Assembly: GCA_900547685.1 (NCBI GenBank)
Contig: URHS01000017.1
Coordinates: 1-45,833 of the forward strand
Length of the DNA: 45,833 bases
DNA from: an uncultured Blautia sp.
GTDB taxonomy: Bacteria; Bacillota; Clostridia; Lachnospirales; Lachnospiraceae
Direction of reading: 5' to 3'
Below, piece after piece: positions 33,299 to 41,918 of the stretch (position 1 is its first letter; every line of letters starts with the position of its first letter). Made by a program: the position numbers and the translations under genes. The notes under the pieces are model-generated. The model worked only from the letters and a program-made list of their open reading frames with translations, was not told the origin of the DNA and made no database searches.

Positions 33299-33315
33299 AT
33301 AACGGAGGAAGGGCA

Positions 33316-33984
33316 ATGGATAAATTTAAAGTTCTGGAAATTAAAAAAAGTGTTTTTTCCAGCAATGAGAAACGTGCCGATGAGCTTCGAGACCAATTAA
33401 AGGAGAAAAAGTTGTTTTTATTAAACTTGATGTCCTCTCCGGGTTCAGGGAAGACCACAACGCTTACCAGAACCATTGAAGCTTTAAAAGAGGAACTTCG
33501 CATAGGTGTTATGGAGGCGGATATTGACTCTGACGTGGATGCAAAGACAATATCTGATTTGGGAGTAAAAACCATTCAGCTTCATACAGGAGGAATGTGT
33601 CATTTGGATGCCGGAATGACAACCCAGGGGCTGGAAGGTCTTGAGGCAGATGAACTGGATTTGGCAATTTTGGAAAATGTGGGGAATTTAGTTTGTCCTG
33701 CAGAGTTTGACACAGGGGCAGTAAAAAATGCCATGATTTTAAGTGTACCGGAAGGTCATGATAAACCGTTGAAATACCCACTTATGTTTTCCGTGTGCGA
33801 TGTAGTTCTTATTAACAAAGTAGATGTAATTCCATATTTTGACTTTGATATGGAGGCGTGCAAGAAAAATATTTTGATGCGTAATCCAAAAGCAAAAATT
33901 ATTCCTATTAGTGCAAAGACAGGGGAAGGGATGCAGCAATGGTTTGATTGGCTTTTAGATGAAGTAAAGCATTGGAAAGAGTAG
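33316..33984 (+). CDS. hypB: Nickel-incorporation GTPase HypB
   Basis: SIMIBI-class GTPase that, with HypA, delivers nickel to [NiFe] hydrogenase and sometimes other nickel enzymes. The 222-residue protein has Walker A (SSPGSGKTTTL), Walker B/switch residues (VMEADIDSDVD), the metal-binding Cys-His of GGMCHLDAGM at the dimer interface, ENVGNLVCPAEFD with a second interface Cys, and the GTP base motif NKVD. It lacks the His-rich N-terminal nickel store of some HypBs. First gene of the operon, 21 bases before the flavoprotein gene. No hypC, D, E, F or hydrogenase genes are in the window. Confidence 0.95.
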   Translation: MDKFKVLEIKKSVFSSNEKRADELRDQLKEKKLFLLNLMSSPGSGKTTTLTRTIEALKEELRIGVMEADIDSDVDAKTISDLGVKTIQLHTGGMCHLDAGMTTQGLEGLEADELDLAILENVGNLVCPAEFDTGAVKNAMILSVPEGHDKPLKYPLMFSVCDVVLINKVDVIPYFDFDMEACKKNILMRNPKAKIIPISAKTGEGMQQWFDWLLDEVKHWKE

Positions 33985-34005
33985 AAACAGAAAGGAGAGT
34001 CACGT

Positions 34006-36711
34006 ATGGCAGAAAAAAGAGAATTAATTTTAAAGCTGGGACAGAAAATTACAGACCGTATCGGACATAAGGTGACCGTAGATGATCCGGAATACTGGGG
34101 ATTAGCATGTGTTGTAACAGATGAAATGGCAGAAGTTGCGTTGAAAATGAAGGTGCGTAAGCCTATGACATTTTCTCAGATTTTAAAAGCTACGGGCAAA
34201 GAAGAAAAAGAACTGGAAAAACTTTTGGAAGAAATGAGTATTGTAGGGCTCCTGGAATATAACTGGGAAAATCCTAAAAGAGAAAAACAGTATGTACTTC
34301 CTATGTTTGTTCCCGGCAGTGCAGAATTTACGAATATGAACCGCAAACAGCTTGAGGAGCATCCTGAACTTGGCAGATTTTTTGAAAGAATGTCAAGACT
34401 GCCTTTGGAGAAAGTAACACCGATGGTACCGCCGGGAGGGGCAGGTATTGGTATGCATGTTATTCCGGTAGAAAAGGCAATTGAAATGGAGAATCAATCC
34501 ATTGATATTGAACATATTTCTCATTGGCTGAAAAAATATGATGGAAAATATGCGGCAAGTCCCTGCTCTTGCAGATTATCCAGACAGACTTATGACGAGG
34601 GTTGTGCAGACGATCCGGAAGACTGGTGTATTGCAGTTGGTGATATGGCAGACTATGTAGTAGAGACACAAAAAGGCGGACGTTATATTACTTATGAAGA
34701 AGTACTGGATATTCTAAAAAGAGCAGAAGACAATGGATTTGTTCACCAGATTACGAACATTGATGGGAAAGATAAAATTTTTGCTATTTGTAATTGTAAT
34801 GTAAATGTATGTTATGCATTGCGTACTTCTCAGTTGTTCAATACACCGAATATGTCAAGATCGGCTTATGTTGCCCATGTCAAGACAGAAAATTGTGTTG
34901 CCTGCGGCAGATGTGTGGAGTATTGTCCGGCAGGAGCTGTAAAGCTGGGACAGAAGCTTTGTACAAAAGATGGTCCGATAGAATATCCAAAACATGAGCT
35001 TCCGGACAAAGTAAAATGGGGACCGGAGAAATGGGATGAAGATTATCGGGATAACAATAGAATTAATTGTTATGATACGGGTACAGCTCCTTGTAAAACA
35101 GCTTGTCCTGCCCACATTGCAGTACAAGGGTATTTGAAAAAGGCTGCACAGGGCAAGTACAGAGAAGCATTGGCTCTGATTAAAAAAGAAAATCCGTTCC
35201 CAGCAGTGTGTGGACATATTTGTAACCGCAGATGTGAAGATGCCTGCACAAGAGGAACCATTGACCAGGCAGTTGCAATTGATGAAGTGAAAAAATTTAT
35301 TGCAAAGCAGGATTTAACAGCAGAAAATCGTTATATTCCTCCAATTATTCCACCTACTACAGGTAGATTATTTGAGGAGAAAATTGCCATTATTGGCGGC
35401 GGTCCTGCAGGACTTAGCTGTGCTTTTTATCTTGCAGAAAAAGGTTACAAACCTACTGTTTTTGAAAAGAATGAAAAACCAGGTGGAATGCTGGTTTATG
35501 GAATTCCTTCTTTTAAATTAGAAAAAGACGTGGTAGAAGCTGAAATTGATGTGATGCGCCAGATGGGTGTGGAAATTAAATGCGGCATTGAAGTAGGAAA
35601 AGATATTACGTTAAAAGAGTTGCGTAAACAGGGATATAAAGCTTTCTATCTTGCAATTGGATGTCAGGGAGGAAGAAAGGCAAATATTGAAGGTGAAGAT
35701 GCAGAAGGCGTTATGACTGCGGTAGATTTTCTTCGCACAGTAGGAGAAAATCAAAATTATCAGGTAGAAGGACGTACTGTTGTAGTGGGAGGCGGAAACG
35801 TAGCAATTGATGTAGCAAGAACCGCAAGCCGCTGCGGCGGATATGATGTTTCCATGTTTTGTCTGGAAAGCAGAGACATTATGCCTGCATCAGAAGAAGA
35901 AATTGCAGAGGCACAGGAAGAAGGTATTACACTGAACTGTGGCTGGGGACCAAAGGAAATTCTGAAAGAAAACGGAAAAGTCAAAGGAATTGTATTTAAA
36001 AAATGTCTGTCTGTTTTTGATGAGAATAAACGCTTTGCTCCGAAATTCGATGAAAGTGTAACAATGACTGTTCCATGCGAAAGAGTATTTTTAAGTATTG
36101 GGCAGAGTATTGTCTGGGGTAATCTGCTGGATGGTTCTAAAGTAGAATTGGGCAGAGGAAATGGCGCAGTGGCAGATAAAGTGACGTATCAGACAGCTGA
36201 ACCGGATATTTTCGTAGGCGGTGATGTTTACACAGGACCTAAATTTGCCATTGATGCTATTGCAGCAGGAAAAGAGGGGGCAATTTCCATCCATCGCTTT
36301 GTTCAGCCTCATAGCAGTCTTACAATCGGAAGAAACAGACGTCAGTTTATTGAACTTGATAAGAACAATATTCAGGTAGAAGAATACGATAATTCTTCCC
36401 GTCAGATACCGGGCATGAGAAAAGATGTTGACGCTCATAAATCTTTTAGAGATGCAAAAGAAACCTTTACAGAAGAACAGGTGAGAAAAGAAACAGCACG
36501 TTGTCTGGGTTGTGGAGCTTCTGTGGTAGATGAAAATAAATGTATTGGATGTGGAGTTTGTACCACAAAATGTGAATTTGATGCCATTCATTTATATAGA
36601 GAACATCCGGAATGCAGTACTATGCATAAATCAGAAGACAAAATGAAAGCAATTCTTCCTTATGCATTTAAGCGAGAGATGAAAATCCGTTTTGGAAAAA
36701 AGGAGAAATAG
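34006..36711 (+). CDS. Multi-cluster FAD/NAD oxidoreductase, GltD-like, with N-terminal iron-sulfur module
   Basis: A 901-residue fusion. Residues 1-90 look like a winged-helix/ferredoxin-associated domain. Cys 187, 189, 200, 208 and Cys 262, 264, 269 form two unusual cysteine groups (CSC...C...C, CNC...C). A ferredoxin cluster follows (CVACGRCVEYC, 297-307). From about 363 there is the GltD/dihydropyrimidine-dehydrogenase cluster domain (CPAHIAVQGYL; CGHICNRRCEDAC). The FAD site is GGGPAGLSCAFYLAEKG (464-480), the NAD(P) site VVGGGNVAIDVARTA (about 590). The C-terminus carries CLGCG (833-837) and a last cluster CIGCGVCTTKC (846-856). It should move electrons between NAD(P)H and a low-potential partner. 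No GltB or catalytic partner is adjacent, so the substrate is unknown. Confidence 0.85.
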   Translation: MAEKRELILKLGQKITDRIGHKVTVDDPEYWGLACVVTDEMAEVALKMKVRKPMTFSQILKATGKEEKELEKLLEEMSIVGLLEYNWENPKREKQYVLPMFVPGSAEFTNMNRKQLEEHPELGRFFERMSRLPLEKVTPMVPPGGAGIGMHVIPVEKAIEMENQSIDIEHISHWLKKYDGKYAASPCSCRLSRQTYDEGCADDPEDWCIAVGDMADYVVETQKGGRYITYEEVLDILKRAEDNGFVHQITNIDGKDKIFAICNCNVNVCYALRTSQLFNTPNMSRSAYVAHVKTENCVACGRCVEYCPAGAVKLGQKLCTKDGPIEYPKHELPDKVKWGPEKWDEDYRDNNRINCYDTGTAPCKTACPAHIAVQGYLKKAAQGKYREALALIKKENPFPAVCGHICNRRCEDACTRGTIDQAVAIDEVKKFIAKQDLTAENRYIPPIIPPTTGRLFEEKIAIIGGGPAGLSCAFYLAEKGYKPTVFEKNEKPGGMLVYGIPSFKLEKDVVEAEIDVMRQMGVEIKCGIEVGKDITLKELRKQGYKAFYLAIGCQGGRKANIEGEDAEGVMTAVDFLRTVGENQNYQVEGRTVVVGGGNVAIDVARTASRCGGYDVSMFCLESRDIMPASEEEIAEAQEEGITLNCGWGPKEILKENGKVKGIVFKKCLSVFDENKRFAPKFDESVTMTVPCERVFLSIGQSIVWGNLLDGSKVELGRGNGAVADKVTYQTAEPDIFVGGDVYTGPKFAIDAIAAGKEGAISIHRFVQPHSSLTIGRNRRQFIELDKNNIQVEEYDNSSRQIPGMRKDVDAHKSFRDAKETFTEEQVRKETARCLGCGASVVDENKCIGCGVCTTKCEFDAIHLYREHPECSTMHKSEDKMKAILPYAFKREMKIRFGKKEK

Positions 36712-36714
36712 AAT

Positions 36715-37059
36715 ATGCATGAGCTGGGAATCGTCTTTCATATTATTGACAGTTTAAAAGAAGTGGGAGAAGAAAACCATTTAAAGCAGATTGCGGGGGT
36801 AACTCTGGAAATAGGGGAAGTTTCAGGAGTTTTAGAAGATTATCTACAAAACTGTTGGCGATGGGCGTCAGACAGAACAGAGCTTTTAAAAGGAGCATTA
36901 CTTACCGTGGAACAAATTCCGGCAGTGACCTTTTGCGAGGATTGTAAACGGACTTATTCTACAACAGAATTTGGTAAGATTTGTCCATATTGCAAAAGCG
37001 AAAATACATATCTTGTAGCCGGAAATGAGTTTAATATTAAAGAGATAACGGCCTGCTGA
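36715..37059 (+). CDS. hypA: Nickel metallochaperone HypA
   Basis: Nickel chaperone of 114 residues. The nickel-binding N-terminus MHELGIV is intact (Met1, His2, Glu3), and the zinc loop has two CxxC pairs (CEDCKRTYSTTEFGKICPYC, about 76-95). Starts three bases after the flavoprotein gene; HypB is two genes upstream. In known systems HypA docks on HypB and on the nickel enzyme. HypA/HypB also serve urease in Helicobacter, so a non-hydrogenase target is possible. Confidence 0.95.
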   Translation: MHELGIVFHIIDSLKEVGEENHLKQIAGVTLEIGEVSGVLEDYLQNCWRWASDRTELLKGALLTVEQIPAVTFCEDCKRTYSTTEFGKICPYCKSENTYLVAGNEFNIKEITAC

Positions 37060-37070
37060 AATAAGCAGGC
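37051..37070 (+). repeat. Hairpin over the hypA stop codon
   Basis: GCCTGCT (37051-37057) and AGCAGGC (37064-37070) are perfect complements around the hypA stop region. There is no U tract, so it may stabilise or process the mRNA rather than terminate it, setting the membrane protein's expression apart. Confidence 0.5.
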
Positions 37071-37093
37071 AGAAAGAGAAAGGAAGGGATTTT

Positions 37094-38134
37094 ATGTTAT
37101 TCCAGATTTACGGAGATAACACAGTATGGCAGTTATTAGGCTGGATTTTAGTATTTGCAGGGCTTATTCTTATGAATGAGCTGGCAAGAAGAAGTAAAAC
37201 AGGAGGAATTTTCTGCTTCCTGATTTTGCCTGCAGTCTTGACTGTGTATTTTGTGGCAATTTATGTAGGCGCAGCTATGGGTGCAGATTGGGCGTTACAC
37301 AATCAGACTTATCTTCACATGACAAGCTGGTTCCATTATGCAAAATTGTATGCGGCAACTGCAGGATGTATCGGTTTTATGATGATTAAATACAAATGGG
37401 GAATTGGAAAAAAAGAATGGTTTAAACTGTTCCCATTTCTCATTGTAGCAATTAATATTTTAATTGCGGTAGTCAGTGATTTCGAGTCCGGTGTGAGAGG
37501 TATGATGGCAATGGCAGAATACGGAGATCGCTGGTGGCTGTCATCTGAAAACGTATGGTTATATGGAGGCTGGTGGAACTGGGTAAACGGTATTTCCGGT
37601 TTGATTAATATTTTCTGTATGACAGGATGGATGGGAATTTATGTTTCCAAAGATAAAGAAGATATGCTGTGGCCGGATATGACATGGTGTTTTATTTTGG
37701 CTTATGATTTATGGAATTTTGAATATACCTATAATAATCTTCCGACTCATGCATGGTACTGCGGACTTGCACTTCTCTTAGCTCCAACTGTTGCCAATGC
37801 TCTTTGGAATAAAGGCGGCTGGATACAGAACAGAGCAAATACACTGGCTTTATGGTGTATGTTTGCACAGGTATTTCCACTGTTTCAGGATGCCAGCAGA
37901 TTTACCACGATACCGGTATTGTATGCAGACGGATTTATGGATGCTGCCACAAGACCATCTGCGGCAAATCCGACTATGCAGGGAATCGTAGCAATTATTG
38001 CGTTAATTGCCAATGTATTATGTATGGCAATGATTATCAAACGTGCAAAACAGCAGAAGAAAAATCCATATAAACATGAAATTTTCACAGACCAGAAAGA
38101 TTTTAAACTGGCTATGGAAAGAGCAGAAAGATAA
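37094..38134 (+). CDS. Uncharacterised nine-helix membrane protein
   Basis: Function unknown, 346 residues. About nine membrane helices are visible (roughly 10-30, 38-62, 83-100, 108-127, 155-180, 193-210, 219-237, 248-262, 296-316). It is rich in Trp, Tyr and His near helix ends (HMTSWFHYAKLYAATAGCIG; RWWLSSENVWLYGGWWNW; DMTWCFILAYDLWNFEYTY; LPTHAWYCGLALLL). It may belong to the family called DUF5692, recalled from memory and not checked. No transporter signature is recognised. AGAAAGGAAGG precedes the ATG. Being last in the hypB operon, it might anchor or supply the redox module, but that is inference. Confidence 0.75.
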   Translation: MLFQIYGDNTVWQLLGWILVFAGLILMNELARRSKTGGIFCFLILPAVLTVYFVAIYVGAAMGADWALHNQTYLHMTSWFHYAKLYAATAGCIGFMMIKYKWGIGKKEWFKLFPFLIVAINILIAVVSDFESGVRGMMAMAEYGDRWWLSSENVWLYGGWWNWVNGISGLINIFCMTGWMGIYVSKDKEDMLWPDMTWCFILAYDLWNFEYTYNNLPTHAWYCGLALLLAPTVANALWNKGGWIQNRANTLALWCMFAQVFPLFQDASRFTTIPVLYADGFMDAATRPSAANPTMQGIVAIIALIANVLCMAMIIKRAKQQKKNPYKHEIFTDQKDFKLAMERAER

Positions 38135-38148
38135 AAACGGTTGTATAG

Positions 38149-38191
38149 AAACAGCTATTGTGAATATTGATATATTCCAATAGCTGTTTTT
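38149..38191. terminator. Bidirectional terminator between the hypB operon and its regulator
   Basis: AAACAGCTATTG (38149-38160) pairs with CAATAGCTGTTT (38178-38189) followed by more T. Both converging transcripts can end here. Confidence 0.85.
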
Positions 38192-38192
38192 A

Positions 38193-38900
38193 CTAATCGA
38201 AATAAATTTGTGTATCTCCGTCAATACATTGTTTTAGAGAATATTCAATCCAATCTACCGCTCCTTGTGTGTCCCTGTTTTTTATGTAAGTCCACATGGT
38301 GTAATTGCGGTTGTAGAGTGTTTCTATACCGTATAGTTCACAAAAGCGTTCCCACATGGTAAATATTGGCGCATGAAAAGATTGGAAAATCAGCGGGATT
38401 AAAGTATTTTTAGAAGATAGTGCAAACTCATGCTGAAAAGCAAAAGCGGCTTCGATGGCCTCATGGACATTTGTAGTATTTTGAATAGCTTCTGCCTTTT
38501 CAAAAAGTATCTGAATTTCTTCATCGGTAATCATAGGAATACTCAGTCTGGCGATTAGAGTATCAAGAGCAATACGCACTTCTAAAATAGAACGAATTTC
38601 TTCTCTGCGAATACGCCCTCCATTATATTTCATAATTGCAACTAAAGTTTCTACGGTACCTTTTCTGCGATAGTCTGCCACAAAAGTTCCGCTTCGAGGT
38701 TTTACAATTAAAAATCCTTTTTTTTCTAATTCTGCAATTCCGCTGTTTACCACAGCACGACTGACCTGCATCATCTGAGCAAGCTGTCGTTCAGGAGGGA
38801 GTTTTTCACCGATTTTTAGCTTTCCTGATAAAATCATATTTTCTAATTGATCTACAAAAAGTTCCCTAAGAGAGGGAGAACTGATTTTTTCAAATTCCAT
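38193..38900 (-). CDS. FadR-subfamily GntR transcriptional regulator
   Basis: A 235-residue regulator. The N-terminal winged helix has the GntR pattern (LKIGEKLPPERQLAQMMQVS, AELEKKGFLIVKPRSGTFV, about 25-75). The C-terminal FCD-type all-helical domain (about 90-235) has the metal/ligand pocket positions EVRIALDTLIARL, an H in FQHEFALSS and a late acidic/aromatic stretch. FadR-type proteins sense small carboxylates, sugars acids or acyl-CoAs. It converges on the hypB operon and shares a terminator with it. The perfect TTGGT-ACA-ACCAA palindrome in the hypB leader is its likely target; its own promoter region shows no such site. Confidence 0.93.
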   Translation of the reverse strand: MEFEKISSPSLRELFVDQLENMILSGKLKIGEKLPPERQLAQMMQVSRAVVNSGIAELEKKGFLIVKPRSGTFVADYRRKGTVETLVAIMKYNGGRIRREEIRSILEVRIALDTLIARLSIPMITDEEIQILFEKAEAIQNTTNVHEAIEAAFAFQHEFALSSKNTLIPLIFQSFHAPIFTMWERFCELYGIETLYNRNYTMWTYIKNRDTQGAVDWIEYSLKQCIDGDTQIYFD

Positions 38901-38932
38901 AATATTTCTCCAAAACAGTAAAATTTGAGTTC

Positions 38933-38961
38933 ATTATATTGCGAAATAAAAGAAACTGCAA
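38933..38961 (-). promoter_or_regulatory. Promoter of the GntR regulator gene
   Basis: On the minus strand TTGCAG (38956-38961), 17-bp spacer, TATAAT (38933-38938); leader about 25 nt. Confidence 0.65.
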
Positions 38962-38979
38962 GGGCTTTCTTATTTTTAA

Positions 38980-39008
38980 TTGACCGCAGTGAAATGGTAT
39001 AGTATTAT
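38980..39008 (+). promoter_or_regulatory. Promoter of lysC
   Basis: TTGACC (38980-38985), 17-bp spacer, TATTAT (39003-39008). The leader of about 50 nt is too short for a lysine riboswitch. Confidence 0.7.
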
Positions 39009-39065
39009 ATAGTTGTTTTACAATTTAGAAAAACAGCAGTATAAACTGTTGAGCAGGAGGAAACC

Positions 39066-40283
39066 ATGTTAATTGTTAAGAAGTTCGGAGGAACCTCTGT
39101 TGCCGATAAAGAACGTATTTTTCATGTGGCAAAACGGTGTATAGAGGATTATGAAAAAGGAAATGATGTTGTGGTTGTTTTGTCTGCGATGGGAAAATAT
39201 ACGGATGAATTGATTGAAAAAGCTCATGATATCAATCCCAATCCACCTAAGCGGGAAATGGATATGTTATTTACCATTGGTGAGCAGATGTCTGTATCCC
39301 TTATGGCCATGGCCATGGCACAGTTGGGAGTAAGAGCTGTTTCTTTAAATGCTTTTCAGGTGTCTATGCATACCACCAGCAGTTATGGAAATGCAAGATT
39401 AAAGAAAATTGATACAGAGAGAATTAAAAGAGAACTGGAAGACAGAAAAATTGTAATCGTAACAGGTTTTCAGGGCATAAATAAATATGATGATTATACA
39501 ACTCTTGGCAGAGGCGGTTCTGACACCACAGCAGTAGCTCTGGCAGCAGCTCTTCATGCAGATGCCTGTGAAATTTATACAGATGTAGATGGTGTTTATA
39601 CAGCAGATCCTCGTCTTGTACCTACAGCTACAAAATTAAAAGCAATTACTTATGATGAAATGCTGGATTTGGCTACATTAGGAGCAGGTGTGCTGCACAA
39701 TCGTTCTGTAGAAATGGCTAAAAAATACGGTGTGCGTCTTGTAGTACGCTCAAGTTTGAATAATTCTGAAGGAACAGTGGTAAAGGAGGTTGTAAATAAA
39801 GTGGAAAGAATGATTATCAGCGGGGTTGCATTAGATAAAAATGCAGACAGAATTTCAGTAATCGGTATTCAGGATATGCCGGGAAGTGCATTTAAGCTTT
39901 TTAATACATTGGCAAAGAAAAATATTAATGTAGATATTATTATTCAATCTGTAGGAAGAGACGGTACAAAGGATATTTCCTTTACTGTTTCCCATGAAAA
40001 TCTGGAGGAGGCTATTGCACTTCTGGAAGAAAAGAAAGAAGCACTGGGATTTGAGAAAGTAGAATATAACTGTGATGTTGCAAAACTTTCTATTGTAGGT
40101 GCCGGTATGATGTCTAACCCGGGTGTTGCAGCAAAAATGTTTGAATGTCTGTATAATCAGGATGTAAATATTAATATGATTGCCACCTCTGAAATCCGAA
40201 TTACTGTTTTAGTAGCACAGAAGGATGCGGTAGCAGCTATGAACGCAGTTCATGAAGCATTTGGCTTATCTGATAGAAACTAA
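39066..40283 (+). CDS. lysC: Aspartate kinase
   Basis: Phosphorylates aspartate, the first step to lysine, threonine, methionine and diaminopimelate. The 405-residue monofunctional protein starts IVKKFGGTSVADKERI and has the catalytic segment FTIGEQMSVSLMAMAMAQLG, the TLGRGGSDTTAVALAAAL nucleotide loop and YTDVDGVYTADPR. Two ACT domains follow (about 265-405; AFKLFNTLAKKNINVDIII, SIVGAGMMSNPGVAAKMF), implying feedback by an amino acid. Strong GAGCAGGAGG site. No homoserine dehydrogenase fusion. The following gene starts 22 bases later. Confidence 0.97.
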   Translation: MLIVKKFGGTSVADKERIFHVAKRCIEDYEKGNDVVVVLSAMGKYTDELIEKAHDINPNPPKREMDMLFTIGEQMSVSLMAMAMAQLGVRAVSLNAFQVSMHTTSSYGNARLKKIDTERIKRELEDRKIVIVTGFQGINKYDDYTTLGRGGSDTTAVALAAALHADACEIYTDVDGVYTADPRLVPTATKLKAITYDEMLDLATLGAGVLHNRSVEMAKKYGVRLVVRSSLNNSEGTVVKEVVNKVERMIISGVALDKNADRISVIGIQDMPGSAFKLFNTLAKKNINVDIIIQSVGRDGTKDISFTVSHENLEEAIALLEEKKEALGFEKVEYNCDVAKLSIVGAGMMSNPGVAAKMFECLYNQDVNINMIATSEIRITVLVAQKDAVAAMNAVHEAFGLSDRN

Positions 40284-40305
40284 ATAGAGAAAGCGGGGTA
40301 GTGTA

Positions 40306-41916
40306 ATGCAGCAATTTTATTATGGCGGAGATGTTCTCACCATGGAAAAAGAAGGGGAAATCTTAGAAGCTGTACTTGTGGAAAATGGCAGGATAAAAAA
40401 AGCTGGAGATTTTGAAAAAGTAAAGGTTTTTGTAAAAGAAGACGCACAATGGATAAATCTGAAAGGGAAAACACTGATGCCCGCATTTATCGATGCACAT
40501 AGCCATATATCTACTGCTATTCAAATGTCACAGGCAGCAGATTTAAGTCAGTGTGAGAGTTTTGAGGAAATTATTTCTGTTTTGAAAGAGTATCAGCAGG
40601 AGAATAAAATAGAAAAGACAGGTATTATTATTGGATTTGGATATGATCATAATTTCTTACCTCAAGGGAAACAGCCGGATAAGAGCTACTTAAATCAGGT
40701 TTCCAAAGAAATACCTATTTATATTTCTCACGCTTCCGGGCATATGGGATGTGCCAATGACGCTGCTTTGGCTTTGGCAGGTATTACAAAGGATACAAAA
40801 GATCCGGAAGGCGGTAAAATCGGCCGCTTTGATAAAGGAAATGAGCCTAATGGTTATCTGGAAGAAGCCGCGATGATGTTGCTGCAAAAGGCCATAGGTC
40901 CCAGAATAAAATTTGATTTGAAAGCAGGTTTGAAAAAAACTCAGGAGCTGTATCTGCAAAACGGAATTGTAACTGTGCAAGACGGTGCGGCTTCTCCTGA
41001 ATCTTTTGCAATGCTGCGACAGTTTGATGAAAGTAAAGAGCTGATTTTAGATGTGGTGCTATATCCTTTATTGCAAAATAAGGCTCAAGAGTTATTTTTG
41101 GAATTTCCTGAATATGCAGAACAATATTGTGGGAACTTAAAGCTGGGAGGCTATAAAGCAGTCCTTGACGGCTCTCCTCAGGGACGTTCTGCATGGCTGA
41201 CAAAACCTTATGAAAAAAGTGAAGGATATTGTGCTTATCCATGGTTTTCTGATGAAGAAACAGAAAAATTTATGGAAACAGCAGTGGAAGACAGCAGACA
41301 GATTTTAGTACATTGTAATGGAGATGCAGCAGGAGATCAGTTTATTCATGCCTATAAAAAAGCATTGGAAAATAGTAAAAATCCTAAAAAAGATAAGCTT
41401 CGTCCGGTAATGATTCATTGTCAGACAGCAAGGGAAGACCAGTTGGAGGAAATGAAAAAACTGGGGATTCTTCCGTCTGTTTTTGTAGGACATGTCTATT
41501 ACTGGGGGGAAGTACACAGACATAATTTAGGTGAAGAAAGAGCAGCCCGTATCAGTCCTTGTCATTCTGCGTTTTTAAGAAATATGAAGGTGACTTTTCA
41601 TCAGGATACGCCGGTCACAAAGCCGAATATGCTGCATTCTGTATGGTGTGGTGTAAATCGTATTACACGCACAGGAAATCAGTTAGGTAAAGAGCAGTGC
41701 TGTACTGTGTATGAGGCACTTCAGGCAGTGACTATAAATGGTGCATACACATACTTTGAAGAAAAAGAAAAGGGAAGTATTAAAGAAGGAAAAAGAGCAG
41801 ACCTTGTTATTTTGGACAGAAATCCAATGAAAACAGAGAAAAAAATGTTAAAAGAAATACAAGTTTTGGAAACCATAAAAGAGGGAAAAAGCGTTTGGAA
41901 AAAGGAAGATAGATAA
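40306..41916 (+). CDS. YtcJ-like metal-dependent amidohydrolase
   Basis: Amidohydrolase family 3 enzyme, 536 residues, cytoplasmic. N-terminal beta sandwich (YYGGDVLTMEKEGEILEAVLVENGRI), metal His pair in LMPAFIDAHSHIS (about residue 65), a barrel His in HMGCAND, Lys in the LGGYKAVLDGSPQG segment, HCNGDAAGDQFI, HCQTAREDQL and a final Asp in VTFHQDTPVTKPN; the C-terminus returns to the sandwich (GSIKEGKRADLVILDRNP). The group includes N-substituted formamide deformylases and related hydrolases; the substrate cannot be set from sequence. Between lysC and a serine hydrolase, probably in one operon. Confidence 0.9.
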   Translation: MQQFYYGGDVLTMEKEGEILEAVLVENGRIKKAGDFEKVKVFVKEDAQWINLKGKTLMPAFIDAHSHISTAIQMSQAADLSQCESFEEIISVLKEYQQENKIEKTGIIIGFGYDHNFLPQGKQPDKSYLNQVSKEIPIYISHASGHMGCANDAALALAGITKDTKDPEGGKIGRFDKGNEPNGYLEEAAMMLLQKAIGPRIKFDLKAGLKKTQELYLQNGIVTVQDGAASPESFAMLRQFDESKELILDVVLYPLLQNKAQELFLEFPEYAEQYCGNLKLGGYKAVLDGSPQGRSAWLTKPYEKSEGYCAYPWFSDEETEKFMETAVEDSRQILVHCNGDAAGDQFIHAYKKALENSKNPKKDKLRPVMIHCQTAREDQLEEMKKLGILPSVFVGHVYYWGEVHRHNLGEERAARISPCHSAFLRNMKVTFHQDTPVTKPNMLHSVWCGVNRITRTGNQLGKEQCCTVYEALQAVTINGAYTYFEEKEKGSIKEGKRADLVILDRNPMKTEKKMLKEIQVLETIKEGKSVWKKEDR

Positions 41917-41918
41917 AT

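Noticed and set aside
33316..37059. HypA/HypB as maturation factors for the hydrogenase at 24474-28524
   Set aside because: That enzyme is [FeFe] type (H-cluster motifs TSCCPAW, MPCTAKKM, MACRRGC), which needs HydEFG and no nickel.
39009..39065. Lysine riboswitch upstream of lysC
   Set aside because: The predicted leader is only about 50 nt; a lysine riboswitch needs about 170 nt.
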